Of a stretch of DNA of 62,000 nt, positions 1-11,330 are shown one piece after another. The stretch is taken from assembly GCF_037975245.1 (NCBI RefSeq), contig NC_092571.1, positions 20,879,917 through 20,941,916 of the forward strand. The letters run 5' to 3'. Each line of letters starts with the position of its first letter. Position 1 is the first letter of the stretch. Position numbers and translations under genes: made by a program. The DNA comes from Apostichopus japonicus. Its lineage: Eukaryota > Echinodermata > Holothuroidea > Aspidochirotida > Stichopodidae. The notes under the pieces were generated by a model, which made no database searches, was not told the DNA's origin, and saw only the letters and a program-made list of their open reading frames with translations.

Positions 1-1088
1 TGCACAATACAACTTTTTTTTATCCATTGAAGAGCTTGTTCATTATACCCTACCTCACCTAACTATGGTACTCTGGCACCATTACAAGTTATTCCTTCTT
101 GAAATACGCCAACGTAAGAAGGGGTGGAACTTGTCGACACGATGATAATCAAGTTGAGGGTCCATTGTAATACTGAGTGATCATAAAAGGAACAGCGTTG
201 AGAACAGTTTCTTTCACTGACACTTTATACCATTCGTAGCTATCTCAATTGTGCTAAAAGTGAACTAGAGTACAATGCCACATGATGGGTTGACCTATTT
301 ACTGTACTTTGTTTAAAGAGGGTCAAGATAGTGGTTTCCCATGTCTCGAACGATTTCAATTAACTTACTTTTTTTACTTATCATAACTTTATATAAAAGT
401 CAGACAACCTGACCGTTTTAGATCTTGGGCAGGTTGATTTTTCCACTGCGTACTTATCATAACTTTATTTTAGTCTTCAACTTTGCCTCTGAGGAAATTC
501 ACACTACTCAAAATTGACAATTCACCATGTCTGCACATCTTCAGTTCGTTGAATTTTTAACCACAAAAATAATATGTAGTACTGTAATTATTATACGTTT
601 TAAATAAAAAAATTCTCCAGAATTTACACTTATAAATAAATTTTGAACATTTAAATGGTTGTCTGTATGGGAAGACATTCACTTATATTCTGCCGAATCA
701 GGTTGGCAACTATTTTCCAAGGATTCAATTTCAATTTCCAAAAGTCCAATAAATTTGAAGGCAATACTCCACAACTCATTGAAGAATTAACAGCTAACTT
801 GTCTTGTCTAAAAAGCGGTTGCGACCCTCCTCTTGGAATACCAAGACTTTAAATGATACAGAGACTAGATTTATTTTTACCAGACTTCCAAGTTTTCCTC
901 ACCTTCAAAGGTTTTTCTTCTCTGCAAGAGGATTGACAGCTATCTTCATCTACTGACATTTTCCACATCTTACTCTAATTCCTAAACTATATTATATATC
1001 TTCTTTCTTTCTCCAGACAGAAAAAAACTACAAGTTATTAACAACACCTCTGTCACATTCTTGTTACCTGATCCAGTTATTACCAGCA
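1..1088. other. Non-coding stretch, nothing recognised
   Basis: AT-rich unique-looking sequence. The few short open frames here lack recognisable domains, good splice contexts or codon bias. No RNA gene or repeat was seen. Confidence 0.6.
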
Positions 1089-1092
1089 TTAA

Positions 1093-1712
1093 AGCAGCAT
1101 TTTGCGTTGGGTCGCTTTTTTCCACTTTTTTAACATGTGCATCGATTTTTTTACATACATGTATCAATCATAAAACAGCTATCTAAGATACCATCCAAGT
1201 TTCACCCTGCCAAGAGCGTTAATTAGCGAGTAATTAACGATTTATGTCGATAAATGAGAAGAGTGTCCTCGACAAATTTCACAGTTAAAATTAATCGCAT
1301 ACAATTCCGCCAAACCCACTAGTTTGAATTCAACCAATCAGAGATGCAGGTTTAGTTATGAGCCGTTGCTAAAAATAGATTCAAGACTTCGCGTTGGTTG
1401 TACCAGGGAGTTGTTATGCAACTCCCTGGTACAACTGCCATATAGACTGTACACAAATCAAGCGTGGTGTTATATTACGTATCTGTCAATGACGTTCGTA
1501 GTGTTTAAATATTCATATTATGGGCGAGGTTTATTGGGTTCCCAACGGAAAATATCTTGGAGAACAACAAAGTTGAAAGTTGCAAATTTTTCGACTTTTA
1601 TGCCACCATTTGAAGTAAAATATAAATAGATTAGCTAGTTATGTATGTCGTTATGGCAAAGTGGAATCAGTGAGGTTGAGAAAAATCATAGAAAAGGACG
1701 CAAAATGCTGCT
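1093..1712. mobile_element. Non-autonomous TTAA-type DNA transposon (MITE)
   Basis: Perfect 15-bp terminal inverted repeats (AGCAGCATTTTGCGT at 1093-1107 and its reverse complement at 1698-1712) are bracketed directly by TTAA at 1089-1092 and 1713-1716. TTAA duplications are characteristic of piggyBac and Kolobok superfamilies; the sequence does not decide between them. No transposase coding was seen in the 620 bp, so it must depend on a transposase encoded elsewhere. A perfect hairpin lies near its midpoint. Boundaries are well supported by the inverted repeats plus TTAA; the superfamily is inference. Confidence 0.8.
1397..1435. repeat. Perfect 17-bp hairpin near the centre of the TTAA element
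   Basis: Arms 1397-1413 and 1419-1435 (first arm GTTGTACCAGGGAGTTG) are exact reverse complements around a 5-nt TTATG loop. The element midpoint is about 1402, so the hairpin is near-central. It could be a fold-back remnant, a nested palindromic insertion or a transcribed hairpin. Confidence 0.9.
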
Positions 1713-1716
1713 TTAA

Positions 1717-3671
1717 AGCTTGAAATAATAGAGCAGTCATGAAACTACACCTCCTCCCCCCCCCCCCCCCCCTTATTGCCCTTTGTTATAGATGATACCC
1801 TTAATAGTACAACAGTGAGAGGATGATCACCTAATAGGACTTTTACAGAGCACTTATTGCCTGATCAGATACCAGTGGTGACATATTGACAAAAGACAGA
1901 TTTTCTCTTTTAAAAAGTTGTCTACGCTGCTAGAAATCAATGTGACAAACTTTGTGAGAAAGTAAAACCAGACAGACAGTTGGCTTGGTGATTCCTTGCC
2001 CTTACTATTTGCTCAAAACTCAAAATTATTATCTGACTAATGTAGAGCAAGTGAGTTCAAATTTGTACAAGAATTAAAGTGAGAAGCAAAACAGAGCAGG
2101 GATTACCAGCTCTTATTTGTAGCACTCCCATGACTTGTGGACATCAACCACTTTCTTCACTGGTAAGGATTTTACAGTATAGAATTTTAAAATTTGCAAT
2201 ATGTTTCAATATCCAGAAAAAACAGTCTTCCTGTTCATGTTAAATATAAACACATAGATGTATGAATAAAATGACATTTTCTCTACCAACAAATCTGTTC
2301 TGTTACCAAGGAGACCCTTAATAATTGTTATTAACGAATGAGAGCTCTACATGACATTGTTTATTAACTGCGAAATATTTTCATAACCTACTGCCAAAGC
2401 AAAAGTCATCTGTATGTTCATCAAAGAGAAAAATGGCCCATTTTGAGACCATTTGAGATAACCTGTTGACCCCTTGAGGAATTGTTGCAAACATTTGAGA
2501 TAACCTTTTGACCCCTTGAACTCAGAGGTCATACGAGCCCTGTGAGTGTGTTAAAGCAAAAAGCAGATTTCCTGCATGACTATGTTTCATTGAAGACCTA
2601 TTGAGCCCCTTCACAACTTTAACTAAGCTGAACTGAATTTGACCAAACTATGTTCACGAAAAAGAAAAAAAAAGTGTGTATTGTAACATGACATAGCATA
2701 AAATCTCACAAGAAAAAATCAAGTTGTGTCATTTTGATTGGTGAATTAATTACATACTTTGCTTGTAAACATTCGTTGAATTAATTAAGAATTCTGTGAC
2801 AACATCCAAAAGACACGAAAGGTCTCGATTAATTTTTTCACGGAAAACCCACTTGCAGGATCAAAGTCCTAACAATTGATCGATCATCAATTTAATAACA
2901 CATACCATGACCAAATAAATCAACAACTTTGTAGAACTACATGCCACCGTCAGGACAAAAGTAGTGCTATGTAGTGAACTTGCATTGAAATGTATAGATT
3001 TCAGACATTTTACCTGGTGTAAAAGTCACAATTTATTGTTCCTTTTGCACCAGTGCAAGGTCAAATGAGGTCATGAAATTGGTCAGAAATTTTTCACATC
3101 AGTGTACAGATAACTTGTAAAAGGGAAGTAATATGTGGGTGCTTACAGTGACCTCCATCCTAACATTCCCTGCATTAGTAATATTAATATTGAGATCAAA
3201 TATAACCAGACATCTATCCCATCAATCTCATTGTGATTTGTCCAAATAAATTGTAGATTGTAGTACTCTACAGCCTCAATCCAAACTGGGAGACCATTGC
3301 CCCTGTACTTGAACATAAAGGGGTTGCCTCCAACACTGAAAAGCCGCATGCAGTCCCACACTAGGACTTTTCTGTACCTCAGAGATGCAGATGGCCATTG
3401 TTAGACAAAGATCTGCAGATATGATTGCTTGTATTCAGACCCTTCTTCCTTCCTTCCTTCCTCCAACCCCGTCTCAACCCCCCAACCCCCCATTTTACTA
3501 TCTGGCTACAGTATGTACAGTGTTTCAATTACACGAGGAAAAGGTATAAAATGATGCAACGCACAGTACAGTAGTAATCCATTGCCATCTCTAAGAATAC
3601 TTTCTTTTTTTAAAGTTTTAAATGGTTTAATAGAAAGTTCACCAATCAAACTAGTGTATGAAATGTATTCT
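1717..3671. other. Non-coding stretch
   Basis: No convincing gene. It holds a short direct duplication (2450-2519), a TTCC/TTCCTT pyrimidine tract near 3445-3462, and an unrecognised minus-strand open frame at 3143-3361 that is discussed among rejected items. Confidence 0.5.
2450..2519. repeat. Two-copy direct repeat, 28-bp units 42 bp apart
   Basis: Units 2450-2477 and 2492-2519 both read CATTTGAGATAACCT then TTGACCCCTTGA, differing at one base. A small local duplication. Confidence 0.8.
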
Positions 3672-3924
3672 GAAAGGCTAGAGGGCGGTATTGAAGAACT
3701 TAGCATACATAGACTATAGACGACTGGCCCAATTAATTCACTTTGGCTTCGGCTTTGAGTACAACGTTTCTGTGTACTGCGGTGTTAGAGGAATCTAACC
3801 ATAATAGTAATTACCGACTTTGCGATCTGCCTTGAAGCCATGGCCAGCTTTGCTATCCATGGTTCCCCTCACAATTTTGCACAGTCGTTAACAGTGACTC
3901 TATAATTTTCCCTCTTGGGTAACC
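3672..3924. repeat. Dispersed repeat, copy 1 (pair with 54332-54557)
   Basis: About 230 bp closely resembles 54332-54557 in the same orientation. The best-conserved part is TTGGCTTCGGCTTTGAGTAC followed by CGTTTCTGT, then ATTACCGACTTTGCGATC and CCCCTCACAATT. This copy has about 30 extra bp around 3833-3865. No terminal repeats, poly-A tail or clear polymerase III boxes were found, so it may be a SINE or an old transposon fragment. Confidence 0.7.
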
Positions 3925-5847
3925 AAAAATGGCCTTCATATTCATCATTACACAACCAAAAAGCTACCCAGCTGATATCAGAAGCCTACTACCCAGGCTT
4001 GGACTTCTTTCTGATAAAGTCAACTGAAGCAGTAAACGCATTTCATGTTTACATGTGTTGTGCAGCCAGGCGTATGTGTTTAAACAGCATATAAAGAAAA
4101 ACTTCCACTCAGTGTGACGTGAGAACGCAACCCTCGATATCAAGACACACTGCTTTGTTTTTATAGACGAAGTTGTTCACAGTTAACTGATTAATTTGAA
4201 TTCACAGCCAATTCATGATAATCGGGCACTCTTTTCAGGGCAAATATTCCTTGGGAATTTAATTCAGAGGGGGCTTGCTGTATGACGAACAAAGGATAAA
4301 GAAAAGGTGTGTCATATACAGTATATCAATATCCCCAAATTTTAGTTTTTTTAATGAAGTTCTAACTTTGTTCTTTACATTCCAGAATTATCATCACTGA
4401 CACTGAACACGGTCTAACAGCAATAACGAAGGATGGCAATTATGGAAGGGTGATGGCCATATACGCACACAAAGAATTGCCAGATGCTAGAGCGAGGTTA
4501 ATACAGGTCTTGCATCTATATAGGTTATATGAGGTGAGGGAGTACGCGCTGTGAATTAGCTTCGTGCACAATATCAACAAAACTTGCCGGTTTGGATATT
4601 TACAAGTGACACGCTTACCGAGTAAAATCCCAAATTTTTGGGTGGTAGAATGAGAAGGAAGGGCTTCGACCGGAAATATAATGCTAAAAGAGGATACCCG
4701 TTCATTCAAACATGGTAGAGCCAGGGTGCTAAGGTTGTGGGGAGACAGGTAAGCAAGGAGTGAAGTAAATACTATATGTAAAAAAGCAATTAAGTTAGAA
4801 TACTCATCTCCATTTTAAAACTACCAGTCGATGTCAACTTTGTACTTATGATAATATAAGACAAGATCTTTTAAATAGTCCATTTCCATGAATTAATTAT
4901 AGTTTAGGTTACTGACACACAAAATTTCCCCCCACCTATTAAGTCCTCAAGATACAAATATCTTGGAAAAGTCCATGCAACCCCCTTTCCCTCCCCATTC
5001 CCCTCCCCCTCCCCCCTTCCCCTCCATTCCTAACACCCCAAATTGATTCTGTCTTTAATGCTAAAACTGTTACAATAGTCCAAAAATGTGTGTGCAAACC
5101 ATCTTGGCTCAAAGGTACTCAAAAGATAATGATTATCAATTTTTCTCTCCGTCCCGAGGTCCCTCTCCCTCCTCCCCTTGCATTTCCCTCCCTGCCATGG
5201 CCCTTCCCCTGCCTCCCTAATAACCACATAGGTCTCTACCACCTCTAATTTAATTTAATTTAGTTAAATTATCATTCAAATTATTTTGTTTGCACATGTA
5301 TATGACATTGCTTGGTAAAGAAAAATTTAGAAGTTACAACCAGAGTGACCCAAAATGCAGCGTTATGACATTTATATAATCTGGTATTTACTGTAAACAG
5401 TTAACAAAAAAAAAGTCAAAGTAAAATGGCATTCACAGCTGTCCATTGCCAGAAAGACACCTATGACTGAACTAGTGCCATTACAGTGGTTTAGATGACC
5501 TATCCCTTTTGGCCGAGCTGTTTGACCTATTACCAACTCTTCAAACAGAGCAAGTCCAAAACATGGTCCAGTTGTGCTGGTTTATACTACTGCTGTATTA
5601 AATCAACTGAAGTAACTCCAAAGCGTTAATAGAAAGGAAGGGATGAAGTGCTGCTAATCTTCCTTAAAACTGACCACAAGGACCCTTAAGTCCATTACAG
5701 CCACTAAATCAAAACTAACTTCAGCTGTTCTTACTTCTGGATATTCTGTTTATTCAAAGCATTACAACCAGGTCAGTTGAACTCAACGACGACATGTAAA
5801 GGAACACTGCAAAGGCAGGTGAAAGCAATTTAATTATCATATATTAT
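3925..5847. other. Non-coding stretch with pyrimidine-rich tracts
   Basis: No gene recognised. Cytosine-rich pyrimidine tracts occur at about 4981-5035 and 5155-5220; open frames over them reflect low complexity. Confidence 0.5.
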
Positions 5848-6013
5848 CAGGGATGAGCCTGCGGTAAAAAAAAATAATTCACGGAACTTTGCAAAATTGC
5901 GGTATAGGCTCCAGTTTACGTATGCTACAGTGTGTTAGGATAATAGTTTTTGTCCCCGAGGTAGAAAAGAAATCACGGATATTCCGAGAATTCGCGGAAA
6001 AAGCTCATGCCTG
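5848..6013. mobile_element. Possible small hAT-like MITE
   Basis: Imperfect 11-bp terminal inverted repeats: CAGGGATGAGC at 5848 and GCTCATGCCTG ending at 6013, with further subterminal similarity (CACGGA and TTCGCGG motifs). The CAGG start and length fit hAT MITEs. The flanking 8-mers (5840-5847 and 6014-6021) do not match, so no target duplication supports the boundaries. Confidence 0.4.
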
Positions 6014-7493
6014 TATTAGTCAGTGTCTCCGTTTTGCTTTTCGAAACTGATTCAAAGTTTCATCAAGTTGAAGATGAAGGAAATTTCCCACCACCTCGCA
6101 CTTTTTGAAATTGTTATTGTGTCTTGACTTAATTGCACTGAAAATAAAACAGACCACACTTTAATTATATCCCACCAGTGTGATGATGACACTGAAATTT
6201 GCATAAATTATGGAACTATGAAATGAATAATAATTAAGCAAACTTGAGAAATTATCTTTACAATCCCACTCACCTCCTACCTTGTCTCCCTCCCTTCCCC
6301 CTTCCCCTTCCCATCATCTCCCTCCTCCTCCCTTCCTCCTCCTACTCCCCCTCCACTTCCCATGCATGTAACCCACAACCACAATTAAAGTAAATAGTAA
6401 TTTGACAATATAACCTCCAAAATTTACAAACCTAAAAGTTTTCATCAACATTACTAACTATCGTATTCAGGTTAAAATGAATCTGATTTCACAATGAGAA
6501 TTTATTAAAGAGGGTTTCCTTGTCTTACTTAAAAATTATCTTCATCAGGACGGCGGAAAGAATGTTTCATGGGTGTATATATGTTCTGATCTTCTGCTTT
6601 AAGAGTAAATTTCCTGATTTCCACTCACATACATTTACCCATTACAGTATACATTGGTTCACTTCAAATAAGCTCCTTTAGTTGACATAGTAGGGATATT
6701 GAGTGTACTTAATCTCAGGAAAAGAAGCTTTAAGAGACCACCCTGCCAATTTGGTCAATTGAATTCTTGTTTGGCTTGAACACTGGTCAGTTGTTCCAAC
6801 AGTATTTACAGTTCCAAGGTATGAGTGAACTTGTGACACTATCGTACAAATTACAACCATGGACTCAATTTCACGAATCGAATACTCTTTCAAACTAATA
6901 TTGCAAGTTTAAGTCAAAATCTGTTTTAAGCGATTTTGTTTTTGGATGGAAACACTAGCATTGAGGTTGGATACCTCCATCCATCCTTCCCCTCCCCCAC
7001 CCCCCCCCACCTAAATAATCAGTTTAGGTTTTAGCCTAAGGAAGAAAGTTAGGCAAAATTTGACAGGTACAGTATACAGAAATAATGAATTTAAAGCAGT
7101 TTAAACAGATTTGGCTTTGAACATTATTCAGGTTAAAAGGAAGAATACAAGAAAGGGACAGGAGGGGGAAGAAAATTTTTCCATATGTGATGTTCCTATG
7201 CCTTACCCACAAGTTAGGAGTGTGAGGATTCTCATCCAGAGATCCCAATTGTCAAAGGGCTCAAACAGGTACAAATCACACCACAATGGGGAACCAGGAT
7301 TCAAAAATTTCCAGGGTACTAAAAATTTGTAAATTTCTGGCAAACTGATTTTCAATGCAATGTATGTGATGCATATGATATGAGAAATCATTGCCGTGTA
7401 TTTAAAGTTTTCTTTTACTTTGTTGCTATATTCCAAGTAATGCACGAATCAAAGTATTGCTTGCAACAAACACTCTGTAGATACTCTCTCATC
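6014..7493. other. Non-coding stretch
   Basis: No gene recognised. Pyrimidine-rich tract at about 6285-6360 and C-runs near 6985-7012. Confidence 0.5.
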
Positions 7494-7930
7494 CCTCGTG
7501 CCCCTCCCTCACCCCTCATGCCCCTCCCTCAAACCTTATGCCCCTACCTCACCCCTTTATACCCCTCCCTCACCCCTCATGCCTCTCCCTCAAACATTAT
7601 GCCCCTCCCTCATGCCTCTCCCTCACCCTCATGCTCCTCCCTTATCCCTCATGCCCCTCCCTCAAACCTCATACCCCTCCCTCAAACCTCATGCCCCACC
7701 CTCAAACCTTATTCCCTCCCTCACCCCTGATACCCCTTCCTCACCTCTCATGCCCCTCCCTCACCCCTCATGCCCCTCCCTCACCCCTCATGTCCCTCTC
7801 ATCCCTGATACCCCTCCCTCACCCCTAATGCCCCTTCCTCACCCCTCCCTCACCCCTCATGCACCTCTCTCATCCCTGATACCCCTCCCTCACCCCTCAT
7901 ACCCCTCCCTCAAACCTCATTCCTCGCCTC
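7494..7930. repeat. Minisatellite, about 20-bp unit, roughly 21 diverged copies
   Basis: Unit approximates CATGCCCCTCCCTCACCCCT with common variants (ATACCCC, AAACCT in place of ACCCCT) and several shortened copies. The plus strand is almost G-free. Three overlapping long open frames arise only because the repeat rarely creates stop codons; they are not genes. Confidence 0.9.
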
Positions 7931-9721
7931 GCAGTCTGAAGTACATGACATATGGATTATACTTCCGTTCTTTCACTTGTTAATTTGCAAACTGGAGTAT
8001 GAAATTTGAACAAAACTATCTTCATGTTTCCCTTTGTTCGTACATGCCACTTCCTTCAGCAGTCTGCCAACATCCCCAATATATACCTCCTTGTGGAAGT
8101 TTCATGCTGTTCACAACCAATAGTTAACACATTTTGTGGTTGTACTCCTATGATAACAACTTACATGTTAGAACCAAATGTCTATCCAGAGTCCAAATTT
8201 GACCTTATAAGAACCTATATTTTTATTGGTTTTCCATTTGTAATAATTAATCATTCCAACATTTTCTTTGCTCATTGCCCCAACCATTGATTGCTGGTTC
8301 AACCTGGTTTTCTTTACTATAATGTGGATTGTTATGCACACCAATGACTTCCTGCTACGACTAGATATATTCTATACTTAAACTGAGGTGAGGTGCACTT
8401 GATCTGTGCTAGAAAGATTACCACAGTAAGCAGGTTGTCGAATTCAGCTATTACATGTAATGATCGGGAAAGAGCAGAGAAATAATGTGGTGAACCAGTG
8501 ACTTTTATATTACAAGCCCAGCACTCTAAAACCTGAGCTGTCAGTCCATACTTAATGGTGATCCCTATATAACCATTACTATGCTGGGGGCGCCAGTCAG
8601 AAGCCACAGTACCTAGCATACGGCGTAACCATGGATCAGGCCAAAGTTTCAACCAATGTAACCCAAACACTGTTTACGTGGGATAACATGCTTGTAATCA
8701 GATGGCTCTGAAGAGTGTGTTATCAGATCACGGGCCAAACACCCATATATGAATGATCACTGATTGGCAAAGGATCAGATCAGATCAGAGCATTATTGCG
8801 AGCAAAATACATGGACAAATCAAGGATACTTAAGCAGTGGTTCGTAGTAGGCAAAGCTACATGAAGTAAACTTCTTCCTGACTACCAAAGAGTCCACAAA
8901 GAATGCAAAACCAGGCATGTAAAAAGGTCGAAAATCCTGTTGGAAAACATGCTTGTATAGACTTCTAATTGGTAGATTCAAAATGAGGATGGTGGTCTTA
9001 GAGAGGGTCATTGTGGAGAGGGGGGGGGGGCAAAGTGCAAGAATGTTACCAGTTCTTAGGTAAGGGTAGATCAGAGTGCATATATGTATAGGAGACAGGT
9101 GATGTAAATAATGCATCTATGAAAGCTCTCATGATCTGATAACTAGTTTAATATCTGGTTTTTGGTTTGGGTGTCTGACATGTTAAATACTATGGCAATT
9201 ACAGTGAGTAAGCAGTACTACATTTCCACAGCATATATACAACTATACATATACATAATATATATGTATATATAAAATTTCACACTTCATTGGTCACTGA
9301 CCAACTCTTAAACATTTCTTCACATAAGTGAACAAAACAATTTAATATTTTCCAACTTGATTGAGATGGGAAATTACATTTCCTTCTTCCTACTTCCACA
9401 TCCTTGGTTTGTTTATCTCTCCAAATAGCATTCTATTTATCTTTTGTCTTTGATAGTCACAGACATTAGGACCAGCTAATTAATTACTATACAAACCTGT
9501 ATCCCCCCAAGCTGATAATAATGGTTGTGCGCGGAAGAACAGTCTTAAATTTTGGGTTTCCTTTGAACAAGAAGCCATGTTGGGAACTGTTTTCAAAAGT
9601 ATCTATGAAATTTATCCTTTTACAATAATTTACATTGGCTTTTTAATCTATTCACTGACATTGACATAATTCTGACCAAACCATTTAATATTCACAGAAG
9701 ATCAGAAAGCTGTCCATCTAT
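7931..9721. other. Non-coding stretch
   Basis: No gene recognised. Contains a GATCA run near 8775-8788, a poly-G run near 9020-9029 and an AT-rich TATA/CATA microsatellite-like patch at about 9233-9280. Confidence 0.5.
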
Positions 9722-10018
9722 TTAAGGAGAAATAAACTCTGGGTTTTTGGAGCGTACATGCGGTAGGAGATATTTTTCTGATACCATTTATGAAAGTACT
9801 AAGCAAAATATAGTTTCCCTGAATTTTACGCAAATTTTCCAATTATTTTTTTTACCCATTTGAACAACGGCCATTTTGTTAATTTGAGGATTGAGGGCGC
9901 TTCAAAAGTGACGTAGGCCAGCCACATCGTAACTTCAAAACAATGAAGCTTTGCATACGAGTTATAGTCTATTCACACTATGTTCGAGCATCTTGCTTCG
10001 ATTATTTCACCGGTTAAA

Positions 10019-10143
10019 ATGCCCGAATGCCAAGCCTTTGGTTGTGTTAACCGAACAGGGGAAGAGGGAGCAGAAAAAGGAAAAAGATATTTTGTTATTC
10101 CAGATGGAATAAAATATCCGGAAAAGAGTGAACTTTCACTGAG
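10019..10143 (+). CDS. THAP-type zinc-finger exon (partial)
   Basis: The ATG at 10019 opens MPECQAFGCVNR, the classic start of a THAP domain, with the first two zinc ligands as Cys4 and Cys9. The reading continues through KGKRYFVIPDG to SELSL, matching the family pattern in which an F-x-I-P-x motif follows the first cysteines. Similarity stops after residue 41, at CTGAG|GTGTAC, a usable splice donor, so the second zinc pair (C-x2-H) should lie on another exon. None was found in the next kilobase. THAP domains are sequence-specific DNA-binding modules found in nuclear regulators and in P and Kolobok transposases. Because the exon sits between TTAA-flanked inverted repeats, a transposon origin is more likely than a host regulator. 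In-frame coding upstream of this ATG is not excluded. Confidence 0.6.
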
Positions 10144-10157
10144 GTGTACAGTACCTG

Positions 10158-10656
10158 TTTGTTATGTTCTCAGCAGCCGTAGGAAAAGGATTCTTCTTCT
10201 TGTACCTCAAGAAATTTACAAAACAGAGTTCTAAATGAACAGGCTGCAAAAATATCTTGGAGAATTCAGGTCTGTTGGTCAGACATTCTCCTGCATTCAA
10301 CAAAGCTTTTTCCGCGAACAATCCATAGCAGAAAACCCTCCCCTTGTCGCTTTCCAATGGCGAACAGAGTGCACACAGACACCATTCTTCGCAGTGGCTC
10401 GCGGAACCGGTATTCGTATCAGCAACGGAATTCGACCCAACATCACCAACAGTCGCGGACTGATTCTTTGCACAAACTCCTCCTCTCGATGTCTCAGTTC
10501 TTCCTCTGAATATTCTGGTTCGAAAAGATACGATTCCAATCCAAAGGCTTTCATTTTCTTTTTTGAAGATATTTGCTCGACAGTAAATTGGAGTGCAATG
10601 ATGGACTTAAGTAACGTTATCGCTAGGACTGAGCTCGGTATGCGTGTTGAGAGCAA
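10158..10656 (-). pseudogene. P2X7-like cytoplasmic (ballast) domain, frameshifted
   Basis: The minus strand encodes YLFEPEYSEEELRHREEEF, typical of the acidic lead-in to the cysteine-rich cytoplasmic domain of vertebrate P2X7 and of many invertebrate proteins. After a frame change in the linker it continues with SHCEEWCLCALC, then ECLTNRPEFSKIFLQPVHLE and FVNFLRYKKKNP. The C-x-C-x2-C cluster and the NRPEF...L...V segment match the family layout. Part of the usual second cysteine cluster looks replaced (RVFCYG). The last recognisable part reaches a CAG|GTACTG donor-like site. The frame change and lost cysteines suggest a decaying copy; a base-calling error in the linker is an alternative. It lies antisense to the THAP exon within the same TTAA-flanked unit. 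Confidence 0.5.
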
Positions 10657-11074
10657 TCTAATTTAAACACGTTAAAAATCAAATCCTTGAAAAGATCCCA
10701 AAATTTATATTTCTACTGATACTCGTTACAATAACAAATTTCACACACTTTTTAAGCATTTTACAGATCAATAAAGACAAAAGATATTTTTTGATCGATA
10801 TTTTATTCATTACTATTGTTGAAAGTACAATTCTAATTATTTTAGGGATTGGCAACGATTTTGTCTTGAAATACGCGATGCGGCTAGCTTTCGTCACGAT
10901 ACATCCGGGAACTGGCTCAATTCAAACAAAATGGCGCGACACATGAACTACATTCAAATCGTTTTTTCACCTCAAAGAAGGGATTTTTATGCTTTCTTTT
11001 GCTTTTACTGGAAAGACCATCTGTCAAAACGTAAGAATGGATGCAAAAAAAACTAGGGTTTATTTCTCCTTTAA

Positions 11075-11330
11075 GTAAAATAATCATCACAAACTTCCCG
11101 TCCATCTATTAAGTAAAATATTCATGTCATCACAATCTTCACGTCCATCTACAGTATTAAAACAATAGTCCATTTCCTTTGATATGTTAAAGAGGAACAT
11201 AATCTAAACATCATGGTGAAATTTGCATTCAATTCCTATGTACCGTTTTGGAGATATTGACAGTTGAAGGTATCTGATATATTCTACCAAAATTGAAGCT
11301 CTGACTTAACAATTCTATCCTACAGTACTT
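11075..11330. other. Spacer between the TTAA element and the minisatellite
   Basis: Short AT-rich sequence with no recognised feature. TTAAGTAAAATA(A/T)TCAT is nearly repeated at 11071 and 11110, with a second ACGTCCATCTA also present. Confidence 0.5.

Larger units (their letters stand above)
9726..11070. mobile_element. Kolobok-like TTAA-flanked DNA transposon carrying a THAP exon
   Basis: The left end begins GGAGAAATAAAC right after TTAA (9722-9725). The right end is the inverted GTTTATTTCTCC(T) followed by TTAA (11071-11074). The inverted repeats continue imperfectly for about 20 bp, ending in a T-run. The left junction reads TTTAAGGAG and the right one, inverted, TTAAAGGAG, so one boundary base is ambiguous. 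Inside are a THAP zinc-finger exon on the plus strand (10019-10143) and a damaged P2X7-like domain on the minus strand. Kolobok transposons duplicate TTAA and encode THAP-containing transposases, which makes that superfamily the best guess. No catalytic DDE core was found, so this copy is probably defective or gutted. Confidence 0.6.

Noticed and set aside
3143-3361. Minus-strand frame with aromatic-rich peptide preceded by an acceptor-like TACAG
   Set aside because: Composition looks protein-like but I recognise no family and no donor or partner exon was found.
7380-7983. Three overlapping proline/serine-rich open frames up to 161 codons
   Set aside because: They translate the C-rich minisatellite in all forward frames; no codon bias or conserved domain.
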